NCBI RefSeq assembly: GCF_007786445.1
Contig: NZ_VNJI01000031.1
Location: 21,228 to 85,227, forward strand
Reading direction: 5' to 3'
Source of the DNA: Paenibacillus cremeus
GTDB lineage: Bacteria > Bacillota > Bacilli > Paenibacillales > NBRC-103111
DNA length: 64,000 bases
In this document: positions 34,709 through 42,269 of the stretch, piece by piece
Position numbering within the stretch: the stretch's first letter is position 1
Layout: the number at the start of each line of letters is the position of its first letter
Position numbers and translations under genes: made by a program
Notes under the pieces: model-generated
Database searches by the model: none
What the model was told of the DNA's origin: nothing
Seen by the model: the letters and a program-made list of their open reading frames with translations, nothing else

Positions 34709-36088
34709 TTATTTTACGGTCTTATTGTAGTCTGCGATTTTGCCGCTGATTTCTTTCGCTGCCGCATCCAGCGCATCCTTCGGCGATTTTTTGCCTGCCA
34801 GCGCTTCCTCAATCGCATTCTCGGTAATTTGACGCGCTTCCGGATACACGCCCATGACCGCACCTTGGGTCGCTTTGTTCGGCTTCGTAGCATGCAATTG
34901 ATCCACAGCCGTTTTAAATTGCGGGTATTTCGTCATATTGTCCTTCACGATCTGTTGGTCGTACGCTTTCTTCGTGATTGGGAAGTAGCCGGTGTTGACC
35001 GAGAAGAACGCCTGCTGCTCCGGTGCGGACAAATACTTAATGAATTCCCAGGCTGCCTTTTGCTCCGCTTCGCTCTTGTTGTTCAAGATCCAGTTACTTG
35101 CGCCGCCGACTACAACCCCGCCGTCTTTGGCATCCGCTGGCTTCGGCAGATAAGCTGTGCCCACCTCGAACTTGCCGCTTACCGAGTTAACAATCCCACG
35201 AAGCGCGGCAGTGGAATCGAGAATCATGGCGACTTGACCTGCAGCGAAGGCTTTCTTCGTATCGTCTGTTTTCCGGCCCAGGTTGATGGCCGCTTTGCTG
35301 TCCACGAGGTCCTTCCACCAGGTCAGAGTCTTCACGCCGGCATCGGTGTTCACGTTGGAGGCTGTGGCCAGCTTATCGCGGCCATTGCCATTGTTCAGCA
35401 GCTCCGCACCCTGGTTAGCGAAAAATTGCTCCATGAACCAGCCATAGATCGCGAACGATGCGCCGGAAACGTTGTCCTTGCTCAGCTTTTTTGCTGCCGC
35501 AGTAATCTCTTCGTACGTTACAGGAGGCTTTTCCGGGTCGAGACCAGCCGCTTTGAACATGTCCTTGTTATAGTACAGAATCGGGTTCGACGTGTTAAAC
35601 GGCATCGAATACAGCTTGCCATCAAGCGTGTAGTAGCCCGTAATGTTGCTTTCGAGCGAAGACGTGTCGTATTTTTCTGCGTCAATGAACTTTTGAACCG
35701 GGGTAATGGCTTTCGAGTCGATCATATAGCGGCTGCCGATTTCGTACACTTGAATGATGGAAGGACCGGAGTTGGAATCCATCGAAGCTTTCATTTTCGT
35801 CAAGCTTTCATCGTACGAGCCTTGGAATATGGCTTCCACTTGAATATCCTTGTGCGCCGCATTAAAATCGGCTACCAGCTTGTCAATCGCTTTACCGTTA
35901 TCGCCGCCCATGGCATGCCACCAAACGACTTTTTGTACCCCGCCGGTCGAAGCGCCAGCCGATTTGCTGCTGTCCGTGGATGCTGCTGCTTCCTTCGCTG
36001 GTTCGCCGTTGCCGCAAGCCCCTAACAGCATCATGGCAGCCAAAGTTGCAGGAATGATTGCTTTGCGAGTGTTGAGTACAGTTTTCAT
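34709..36088 (-). CDS. UgpB-like solute-binding lipoprotein (glycerol-3-phosphate type)
   Basis: A 459-residue protein with lipobox MLLGAC, an Ala/Ser-rich linker, then a binding-protein body. Blocks VVWWHAMGGDNGKAIDKLV, FQGSYDESLTKMKAS and NPILYYNKDMFKAAGLDP match UgpB proteins, which bind sn-glycerol-3-phosphate or its diesters. Third gene of an operon with two permeases. The PhoP-box-like repeats in front of the operon (38002-38040) agree with a phosphate-scavenging role. The start follows AAAGGAG. Confidence 0.85.
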   Translation of the reverse strand: MKTVLNTRKAIIPATLAAMMLLGACGNGEPAKEAAASTDSSKSAGASTGGVQKVVWWHAMGGDNGKAIDKLVADFNAAHKDIQVEAIFQGSYDESLTKMKASMDSNSGPSIIQVYEIGSRYMIDSKAITPVQKFIDAEKYDTSSLESNITGYYTLDGKLYSMPFNTSNPILYYNKDMFKAAGLDPEKPPVTYEEITAAAKKLSKDNVSGASFAIYGWFMEQFFANQGAELLNNGNGRDKLATASNVNTDAGVKTLTWWKDLVDSKAAINLGRKTDDTKKAFAAGQVAMILDSTAALRGIVNSVSGKFEVGTAYLPKPADAKDGGVVVGGASNWILNNKSEAEQKAAWEFIKYLSAPEQQAFFSVNTGYFPITKKAYDQQIVKDNMTKYPQFKTAVDQLHATKPNKATQGAVMGVYPEARQITENAIEEALAGKKSPKDALDAAAKEISGKIADYNKTVK

Positions 36089-36152
36089 GGGTAAAAGTCG
36101 CTCCTTTAATCTATTTGTTTATAGGGTGAGACGGAAATCTTAATTTAAGTGA

Positions 36153-36977
36153 TTAGCCTTTTACCGCACCGGCGGTCATGCCCCGGACCAATTGCTTCAG
36201 TCCCAGCACCAGCAGCAGAAGCGATGGCAGCAATATGATGACCACCCCAGCGAGCACAGCGCTCCATGAGGTAAACTCCTCCGACTGCATCATGCTCACT
36301 CCGATTTGGACGGTGCGCATTTTGGGACTGTTGGTGACGAGGAGCGGCCACATGTAGGTGTTCCAAGCGTTCAAGAACGAGTACACTGCGACGGTGGCCA
36401 GAGCCGGTCTCGCCAACGGCAGTACGATCAGCGCATACGTGCGCCAATGGCCGCAGCCGTCCATCCGCGCCGCCTCGAACAGCTCACCCGGCAGCTGGAG
36501 GAAAAACTGCCGCAGCAAAAAGGTGCTGAACGCCGAAGCGAGGAACGGTACGATCATCGCGGGATATGTATCCAGCCATCCCCATGCGCGTACGGTCAAA
36601 TAGTTTGGGATCATCGTCACTTCCCACGGGATCATCATGGTGGAGAGAAACAGTGCAAACCAGAACGGCTTCCCCGCAAACCGGATATTGGCGAACGCAT
36701 AGGCGGACAAGCTTCCCAGCAGCAAATGTCCGAGCGTGATCGATAAGGCGATGATCAAGCTGTTGCCCATAAACCGGGCGATCGGTACGAAGTGCAGCAC
36801 CGCACGAAAATTGTCCCAGTACAGCTGGTGGGGAACTAGCGCCGGCGGATAGCTCATCGCTTCGCTTTGCGTCATGAACGCCGTCAGAAACGCATACAGC
36901 ACGGGGTACAAAATGACCGCCGCGAGCAAGGTCAACAGCGTGTACTGCAGGACGGTTACCGCGCGCAGGCTTTTCAT
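36153..36977 (-). CDS. UgpE-like ABC permease
   Basis: A 274-residue protein with six helices and the EAA loop (ELFEAARMDGCGHWR then IVLPLARPALATV). The block MMIPWEVTMIPNYLTVRAWGW is typical of UgpE-type permeases (positions ~104-124). It overlaps the first permease gene by 4 bp (ATGA) and would form the channel with it. There is no ATPase gene here. Confidence 0.88.
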   Translation of the reverse strand: MKSLRAVTVLQYTLLTLLAAVILYPVLYAFLTAFMTQSEAMSYPPALVPHQLYWDNFRAVLHFVPIARFMGNSLIIALSITLGHLLLGSLSAYAFANIRFAGKPFWFALFLSTMMIPWEVTMIPNYLTVRAWGWLDTYPAMIVPFLASAFSTFLLRQFFLQLPGELFEAARMDGCGHWRTYALIVLPLARPALATVAVYSFLNAWNTYMWPLLVTNSPKMRTVQIGVSMMQSEEFTSWSAVLAGVVIILLPSLLLLVLGLKQLVRGMTAGAVKG

Positions 36978-37936
36978 CGGTAATGCACCTTCCTCTCGAG
37001 CACGGCAAATTGAAATAGCGTTAAGAGGAGCACGATGACGAACAGCACAAGCGCCTCCGCACTCGCCGGACCGAATCGGTAGTTGACGAACGCTTCACGG
37101 AAAATCGAGTAGACGAACACGTCGGTCGTATGGATGGGGCCGCCCTTCGTCATGATGTGGAACTGGCCGAACGCCTGAAGCGAATGAATGATCGACACCA
37201 CCAGTGTGAAAAAGAGTGTCGGCGACAGCAGCGGCAGCGTGATCGTCCGAAATGCAGTGAACCTCCCTGCCCCGTCGATCGTCGCGCTCTCGATCATGTC
37301 GGACGGGATCGCTTGAATGCCGCTTAGCAGCACGATATACGTGAAGCCGAGATTCATCCAGATGGTCATCCCCGATACGGAGTAGAGCGCCCAGGTCGGA
37401 TCTGACAGCCATGCGATGCCTGGCATGCCAGCCAGCTTCAAGAAGTAATTGAACATACCGGCTGTCGGATGGAACAGCAGGTTCCAGATGACCGCGCCCG
37501 TACCTACCGAGATCGCCACCGGGAGCGAAAACACCGTTTGGAACAGCTTCATCCCCGGCCGCACCACGGACGTTAAAGATGCTAGCACCAGCGCCAACAA
37601 AATCCCCGTGGGAATCGTCAGCAGCGCAAACTTGCCGGTTACCGCCAAGCTTTGATAGAACGCCTCGGAGGTGAAGATCGCCTTAAAGTTGTCGAGCCCG
37701 GCAAAATCCACCACCTTCCCCCGTGGATTCGTCACCTGCATGCTTAGATATACCGTGCGCAGCAGCGGATAAAAGCAGAACACGGCGAACACCGCAAGCG
37801 ATGGAGCCAGAAACAGCAGTCCGAGCCCCGTCTCCCTCATGAGCTGCAACTTGATCAAAGCAGATTTACGACGAGGGATCAGTCTCGCATTTTGCCCAGG
37901 CTTGGATGCCACCAGCGTCTCTTCGAGCGTACTCAT
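36974..37936 (-). CDS. UgpA-like ABC permease
   Basis: About 320 residues from the ATG at 37936, which follows AGGAGG with good spacing; open sequence further upstream has no ribosome site. A basic cytoplasmic N-terminus of about 45 residues leads into six helices, with the EAA loop MIESATIDGAGRFTAFRTIT. PSLAVFAVFCFYPLLRTVYLS and TKGGPIHTTDVFVYSIF are typical of UgpA/MalF-like permeases. First gene of the operon, directly behind the PhoP-box-like repeats. Confidence 0.87.
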   Translation of the reverse strand: MSTLEETLVASKPGQNARLIPRRKSALIKLQLMRETGLGLLFLAPSLAVFAVFCFYPLLRTVYLSMQVTNPRGKVVDFAGLDNFKAIFTSEAFYQSLAVTGKFALLTIPTGILLALVLASLTSVVRPGMKLFQTVFSLPVAISVGTGAVIWNLLFHPTAGMFNYFLKLAGMPGIAWLSDPTWALYSVSGMTIWMNLGFTYIVLLSGIQAIPSDMIESATIDGAGRFTAFRTITLPLLSPTLFFTLVVSIIHSLQAFGQFHIMTKGGPIHTTDVFVYSIFREAFVNYRFGPASAEALVLFVIVLLLTLFQFAVLERKVHYR

Positions 37937-38001
37937 GTGAGATAACCTCCTTTTTCTAAGGAGTAGATTAAACGCTGCATGTACGGGGATTGTCATCTAA
38001 A

Positions 38002-38040
38002 GATTAAAAAATAGTAAATTAAAAGTTAAGAAATAGTAAA
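38002..38040 (-). promoter_or_regulatory. four PhoP-box-like repeats upstream of the Ugp-like operon
   Basis: On the minus strand TTTACT (38035-38040), TTAACT (38024-38029), TTTACT (38013-38018) and TTAATC (38002-38007) recur exactly every 11 bp. PhoP of B. subtilis binds repeats of TT(A/T/C)ACA separated by about 5 bp. A weak -10 (TACATG or TTTAAT, 37967-37983) follows. Phosphate-starvation control is inferred. Confidence 0.6.
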
Positions 38041-38051
38041 TTCCATGCATG

Positions 38052-38080
38052 AAAAAAGCCCCGCCGCAGTCGGCAGAGCC
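38052..38080 (-). terminator. terminator of the Imm26-like gene
   Basis: On the minus strand GGCTCTGCCG and CGGCGGGGC pair (two G-T pairs) and six T follow, just after the stop of the gene at 38087. Confidence 0.75.
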
Positions 38081-38086
38081 TTTGTA

Positions 38087-39169
38087 CTACTCACTTAATG
38101 TAATTTTCGCATGCTCCAAATCGCCGCTGAGGATCAACGTTTTCTGGATCGTACTCAAGCCGATTTTCGGGTCTACGACGCTGCAAAGAATCCTCATCTC
38201 TCCGCTCGAAATATCTCCGCCGTTACAATCGCCGTTATTGGTTTCCCGCAATTGTTCTCCAAGCAGCTTCTCGATTCGAAACCTTCGGTGCAGCTCATCT
38301 GCCGTCCCTTTCCCATCCCCTTCGAGCGGGTAGATAACCGTGAGGGTCCGATATTCCTCCGGCTCCAGCATTTCATATCCGTCGGATTTCAGCTTCGCTT
38401 CCATATTCTCGATGGCCATAGACTCCGTAATGTCTTCATGGAGGTTAAAATTCGCATATTTTGCCTTCGCGCCAACCCGGCCCTCTTGGACGTATAGCTT
38501 GCGTTCTCTTGCCGTTACCCGAGTGAAAAAAGGCGGTTGATTTAGATCTGGGCCCCTCTTAATCATGATTAACTCTTCAGGCTCCACCTTGGCGATTGGC
38601 TTGGACAAAAATTGCTTCAGCGGCATCCCGTCCGGATTCGCCTGTGCGTCCCACATACTGCCTTTGAACAGCATTTTGCCGTAAAACTCATTCCACTCCC
38701 CGCTCTGAAACCGGAACGCAGCAACAAATTCAAACCCGCCTGTAAAGGTAGACCAGGTGCGAAGATTCGGAAGGCTCCCTTCACTGGCAAGCTTGAGCTC
38801 CTCTGGAGAGGAGGAACGCACCCAAGTACCGTCATATCGGAGAACGCTGGTGCCTCCCTTGCTTTCATCCATAAGCACGTAATCAGGCAGCACGATCGCA
38901 TCCGCCGGAATCAGCTCGTTGCCGATAATCGTCCAGCTCCCATACTCGATGTCTCCGGAAACGAGGTTGGCAATCGCCAGGATCGGCTCATTCACGACCC
39001 GTGATGCGAGTGAAAGCTCCGGGGTAGCATAGTCATACAAGACATACAGCATATCAAAATGCTCCGGAGTAGCCGGCGCTACAATTTGCCCGTAGCAGTA
39101 CAGTCCATTTTCCAGCTTGAAGGTGAATACATCCCCCAAGCGCGGCTTGATCTTTTTTTTCTTGCTCAT
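38087..39169 (-). CDS. Imm26-like protein with WGR-like middle and C-terminal domains
   Basis: A 360-residue soluble protein. The N-terminus (KPRLGDVFTFKLENGLYCYG ... FDMLYVLYDY, about 8-48) resembles the Imm26 immunity domain. The middle (about 222-275, RKLYVQEGRVGAKAKYANFNL) is WGR-like, and the C-terminal part (DELHRRFRIEKLLGEQL, NNGDCNGGDISSGEMRI) resembles a domain shared with other polymorphic-toxin immunity proteins. Such proteins usually neutralise a secreted toxin, but no toxin gene lies beside it, so it may be an orphan immunity gene or have a housekeeping role. Domain assignment is from residue patterns only. Confidence 0.55.
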   Translation of the reverse strand: MSKKKKIKPRLGDVFTFKLENGLYCYGQIVAPATPEHFDMLYVLYDYATPELSLASRVVNEPILAIANLVSGDIEYGSWTIIGNELIPADAIVLPDYVLMDESKGGTSVLRYDGTWVRSSSPEELKLASEGSLPNLRTWSTFTGGFEFVAAFRFQSGEWNEFYGKMLFKGSMWDAQANPDGMPLKQFLSKPIAKVEPEELIMIKRGPDLNQPPFFTRVTARERKLYVQEGRVGAKAKYANFNLHEDITESMAIENMEAKLKSDGYEMLEPEEYRTLTVIYPLEGDGKGTADELHRRFRIEKLLGEQLRETNNGDCNGGDISSGEMRILCSVVDPKIGLSTIQKTLILSGDLEHAKITLSE

Positions 39170-39277
39170 ACTACAAACACCCGCTCTTAATTCATGATAC
39201 CGCTTAGATTCGGTTGTGCGTTAATAGCATTATCATTAGCTTTGCCAATTTCGCTGAGGTTCATCAATTTTTTGTAA

Positions 39278-39307
39278 TTGACGTACGATAGATGTCAGAC
39301 ATATAAT
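39278..39307 (+). promoter_or_regulatory. strong SigA promoter of the marR-MFS operon
   Basis: TTGACG (39278-39283), 18-bp spacer, perfect TATAAT (39302-39307). Confidence 0.8.
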
Positions 39308-39318
39308 TGCTATAGCAA
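39307..39318 (+). promoter_or_regulatory. MarR-type operator
   Basis: TTGCTATAGCAA is a perfect 12-bp palindrome touching the last base of the -10 and covering the probable start of transcription. Its half-site TTGC resembles MarR boxes. Binding by the MarR protein of this operon would repress both genes. Confidence 0.6.
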
Positions 39319-39343
39319 CTAATTGACTGGGGTGTCTTGGAAC

Positions 39344-39793
39344 ATGACGTTGGATAACTCGCTTGGGTTCATCTTGAATCATACCGGGAGAAAAATGAGC
39401 CAGCTGCTAACGCTGCAATTTCAGCCGCATGATATTACGACGGAGCAGTGGACTGTGCTTCATCGCCTTGCCGAGCAGGACGGAATTAGCCAAAAGGAGC
39501 TGGCGAAGCGGGCGGAGAAGGATCAAACCAACATTACGCGCATCTTGGATCATCTTGAGCGCAAGGGCTTGGTAGAGCGTAGAACCAACGCGGAGGACCG
39601 CAGGTCTTTTCTGACGTACATCACCGAAGCAGGCCGAACGCTTGACAGCACCCTCGTTCCGATCGAGAACCAAGTGATCCGCTCCGTGCTGCATGGGCTG
39701 ACGGAGGAACAAATCCAAACGCTGCGCGAGCTGCTGCTTCACCTGACGAGAAACGCGAATCAAGGCATCCTAGAATGGGAGGAAGAAAAGTGA
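39344..39793 (+). CDS. MarR-family transcriptional regulator
   Basis: A protein of 149 residues from the ATG at 39344. Winged helix-turn-helix with recognition region ISQKELAKRAEKDQTNITRILDHLERKG (about 49-76) and wing VERRTNAEDRRSFLTYIT. It probably represses its own operon through the palindrome at 39307-39318 and lets go when a small phenolic or toxic ligand binds. Its stop overlaps the start of the MFS gene (GTGA), so pump and regulator are co-translated. Confidence 0.92.
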   Translation: MTLDNSLGFILNHTGRKMSQLLTLQFQPHDITTEQWTVLHRLAEQDGISQKELAKRAEKDQTNITRILDHLERKGLVERRTNAEDRRSFLTYITEAGRTLDSTLVPIENQVIRSVLHGLTEEQIQTLRELLLHLTRNANQGILEWEEEK

Positions 39794-40995
39794 CCACCGC
39801 GCTGAAACCAAAACTATGGAATCGCGACTTTGTTGCTGTGTGCTTCAGCAGCTTTTTTTTGTTTATGACCTTTTATATTCTGGCCGTGACACTGCCGGTC
39901 TATGTGACCGATCAGCTTCATGGCAGCCAGCAGCAGGTCGGCTTAATGATGACCGCCTTTATTGTCACGACCGTCATTCTGCGGCCTCTGACCGGCAAAT
40001 GGCTGGATGAACGCAGTCCAAAGCGGATTCTTTTGCTCGCTCTGATCCTGTTCACTGTGTGCGCCGCGGCTTATATGGTTGTGCACAGCTACTCTGCCCT
40101 TCTGCTGCTGCGCTTGATTCACGGCATCTCCTTCGGGATGGCGGCTACAGCAACGGGGGCGATTGCCGTCGGACTTATCCCGGAACAGCGAAGTGGTGAA
40201 GGCGTAGGTTATTTTAGCTTGTTTATGAGCCTTGCGATGGTCGTCGGACCGTTCCTCGGATTAACGATTATTGAGCATCAAAGCCATACCGTGCTGTTCA
40301 GCGTATGTATTTGCCTCGGTCTGCTGTCCTTGATCAGCGGCTCGTTCGTCCGCATCCCTGTGAAAGCAGCCAAGGCGAAAACCGCGCAGTCCGCTGAAGC
40401 CGGCTGGAAAAAGCTGATCGAGCCCAAAGCGCTGCCGATCTCCATTGCTGCATGCTTTCTCTCCTTTTCCTACGGCGCTATTACGACGTTCTTATCGGTT
40501 TACGCCAATAGCATCGGACTTGGCAGCTATTCGAGCTATTTCTTTATGGTCTTCGCGGCGATGATCGTACTCTCTAGACCATTTACAGGCAGCTGGTTTG
40601 ACCGGTATGGGCCGAACCTGCTTGTGTACCCTGGCGTGCTGCTGTTTACACTCGGAATGCTTACGCTTAGCTTAGCCGGTTCACCCGTCGTTTTCTTGTT
40701 GTCCGGCGCTGTGCTGGGACTTGGATTCGGAGCCCTGCTGCCGAGCTTCCAGACGATTGCGATTCAAGCCTCCCCTGCCCATCGCAGAGGTCTGGCTACC
40801 GGTACTTATTTTCTATTGTTCGACTCGGGCTATGGTATCGGCTCGTATGTGCTTGGCGTCGTCGCGGCGCATTCCAACTACCATCGGATGTACTTCGTTG
40901 CTGGTCTAGTTGTGGCATGCTCTGCGGTCTTGTATTATGGGCTGCACCATCGGAAGCAGCAAGCTAACAAGCGTGGTGCTGAGCTCGCAGCGTGA
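39790..40995 (+). CDS. MFS transporter, MarR-controlled efflux pump
   Basis: About 401 residues, 12 helices; GKWLDERSPKRILL is the family's motif A after helix 2. Closest in character to the small drug/arabinose-efflux-type MFS permeases. The GTG at 39790 overlaps the marR stop and has GGGAGG upstream; an in-frame ATG at 39775 would overlap the ribosome site itself. Control by the adjacent MarR protein suggests export of a toxic compound. The substrate is unknown. Confidence 0.88.
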   Translation: MTTALKPKLWNRDFVAVCFSSFFLFMTFYILAVTLPVYVTDQLHGSQQQVGLMMTAFIVTTVILRPLTGKWLDERSPKRILLLALILFTVCAAAYMVVHSYSALLLLRLIHGISFGMAATATGAIAVGLIPEQRSGEGVGYFSLFMSLAMVVGPFLGLTIIEHQSHTVLFSVCICLGLLSLISGSFVRIPVKAAKAKTAQSAEAGWKKLIEPKALPISIAACFLSFSYGAITTFLSVYANSIGLGSYSSYFFMVFAAMIVLSRPFTGSWFDRYGPNLLVYPGVLLFTLGMLTLSLAGSPVVFLLSGAVLGLGFGALLPSFQTIAIQASPAHRRGLATGTYFLLFDSGYGIGSYVLGVVAAHSNYHRMYFVAGLVVACSAVLYYGLHHRKQQANKRGAELAA

Positions 40996-41025
40996 ATCTA
41001 GCACTTTTGGGGTGAGGGAAATTTT

Positions 41026-41066
41026 GGTATGATAGGTCTACTAGCCTATGTAGTTCCTATCATTCC
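41026..41066 (+). repeat. long inverted repeat between the MFS and phosphoesterase genes
   Basis: GGTATGATAGG (41026-41036) pairs with CCTATCATTCC (41056-41066, one mismatch), with inner CTAC/GTAG. There is no T-run after it. It may be a leader hairpin of the phosphoesterase transcript or an operator. Confidence 0.5.
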
Positions 41067-41089
41067 AAGGTTTCTAAGGAGGTATGCAG

Positions 41090-41887
41090 ATGAAAATCGC
41101 CGTGATCACCGATCCCCACTTCATTTCACCTGATGAGCCCCACCTGGAAAAGCGAAATAAACGGCTGTTTTTCGCCGATGCTTGGCCTTCGTTTGATCGC
41201 TTAAGAGCGAAGCTGCGTCTTGAAGCGCCCGAGCTGGTTATTTGCCTAGGCGATATGGTGGACTGGTACAGCAAGGCGAATCGCGATTTTGCCGTCTACC
41301 AGCTGAATCAGCTTCCTTGCCCCTGGGTATCGGTCCCAGGCAATCATGACTATCAGTCGTTTGCCGAGCACGATGGCGAGTATCGCTCCGTTCCTCCGCA
41401 TGAGGGACGCGCCGAAGTGAGCAAAGGCTGGCTGGAGCAGGGCATCGAGCTTCACAACCGATACATAGATGCTGGAGATACGGGGCTCATTTTGCTGGAC
41501 AGCGCGCTTAGTGAGGTTCCCCTTGGTACGAAGGATTGGCTTCGCAGTCTTCAGGGTCGGCATAGACGTCAGCTGCTGTTTACTCACGTGCCGCTCGATT
41601 TGCCTGCGACCAGAGAATACATCTTATCCATTGACCCGGAACGCAATATGGGCAAATACGTGCAGAGCAAAGCACCTTGGGTCGCGCGCGAATGTGAAAA
41701 GCTCGGCGTCAGCCATGTCTTTACAGGGCATCTGCACTTTCAAGGCGAGCTGCAGGCCGCTGGTATGCGCATGCATTTGCTCAGCAAAGCGATCACCGGG
41801 CTGCGTCAGCCCGTGCTGCACGCGGAAGCGCTGATCCTCGAGCTGGGCGACACGGTGTCGACCCGACGGATCGTGCTGGAGGCTTGA
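41090..41887 (+). CDS. calcineurin-like metallophosphoesterase
   Basis: A 265-residue protein with all metal-binding motifs: DPH near the N-terminus, GDMVD, GNHD, THVP and GHLH. The family hydrolyses phosphoester bonds using two metal ions; the target here is unknown (cyclic nucleotides, phospholipid head groups or other). No signal peptide, so cytoplasmic. The start at 41090 has AAGGAGG with proper spacing; ATG 41084 is too close to it. The second 51-bp array starts immediately after its stop. Confidence 0.88.
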   Translation: MKIAVITDPHFISPDEPHLEKRNKRLFFADAWPSFDRLRAKLRLEAPELVICLGDMVDWYSKANRDFAVYQLNQLPCPWVSVPGNHDYQSFAEHDGEYRSVPPHEGRAEVSKGWLEQGIELHNRYIDAGDTGLILLDSALSEVPLGTKDWLRSLQGRHRRQLLFTHVPLDLPATREYILSIDPERNMGKYVQSKAPWVARECEKLGVSHVFTGHLHFQGELQAAGMRMHLLSKAITGLRQPVLHAEALILELGDTVSTRRIVLEA

Positions 41888-42153
41888 GCAGGCTCGTGCA
41901 ACGCGGTTTTCCGCGTTGCACGAGCCCCGATCGGGGAGCAGGCGCCTGCAGCGCGGATTTCCCGCGTTGGACCAGGCCCGCTCGGGGCGCAGGCTCCTGC
42001 AGCGCGGTTTTTCCGCGTTGGACCAGGCCCGCTCGGGGCGCAGGCTCCTGCAGCGCGGTTTTTCCGCGTTGGACCAGACCCGATCGGGGCGCGGGCTACT
42101 GCAGCGCGGATTTTCCGCGTTGGACCAGCCCCGCTCGGGGCGCCGCCCCAACG
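41888..42153. repeat. second tandem array of a 51-bp hairpin-bearing repeat, five copies
   Basis: The core CGCGG recurs at 41902, 41952, 42003, 42054 and 42105, a period of 51 bp (once 50). Each copy has CGCGG-(A)TTTT-CCGCG, then TTGGACCAGGC and a second palindrome CCCCGNTCGGGG. In the first copy the stem is a perfect 16 bp (41891-41906 with 41911-41926, loop TTTT). The unit length, the core GCGG-T-rich loop-CCGC and the GGACCAGGC spacer match the array at 16471-17105. Several frames stay open through it by chance, because it lacks stop codons. Confidence 0.93.
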
Positions 42154-42154
42154 C

Positions 42155-42188
42155 AAAAAAAGCTGACTCAACATTCGAGTCAGCTTTT
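42155..42188. terminator. bidirectional terminator after the second array
   Basis: AAAAGCTGACTC (42158-42169) pairs with GAGTCAGCTTTT (42177-42188). It probably ends the phosphoesterase transcript, which would then carry the whole array in its 3' end. Confidence 0.75.
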
Positions 42189-42269
42189 CGCATTTTCGCG
42201 CTATGTCATAATCGCAGCTGCTCCTCCTTCACCTCGAACAACGTGGCATCGCCGCTGAAGTGGCGCTCT

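Noticed and set aside
34637..36025. A 462-codon open frame opposite the UgpB-like gene
   Set aside because: It is antisense to a gene with a lipoprotein signal and clear family motifs, has no ribosome site and no recognisable domain.
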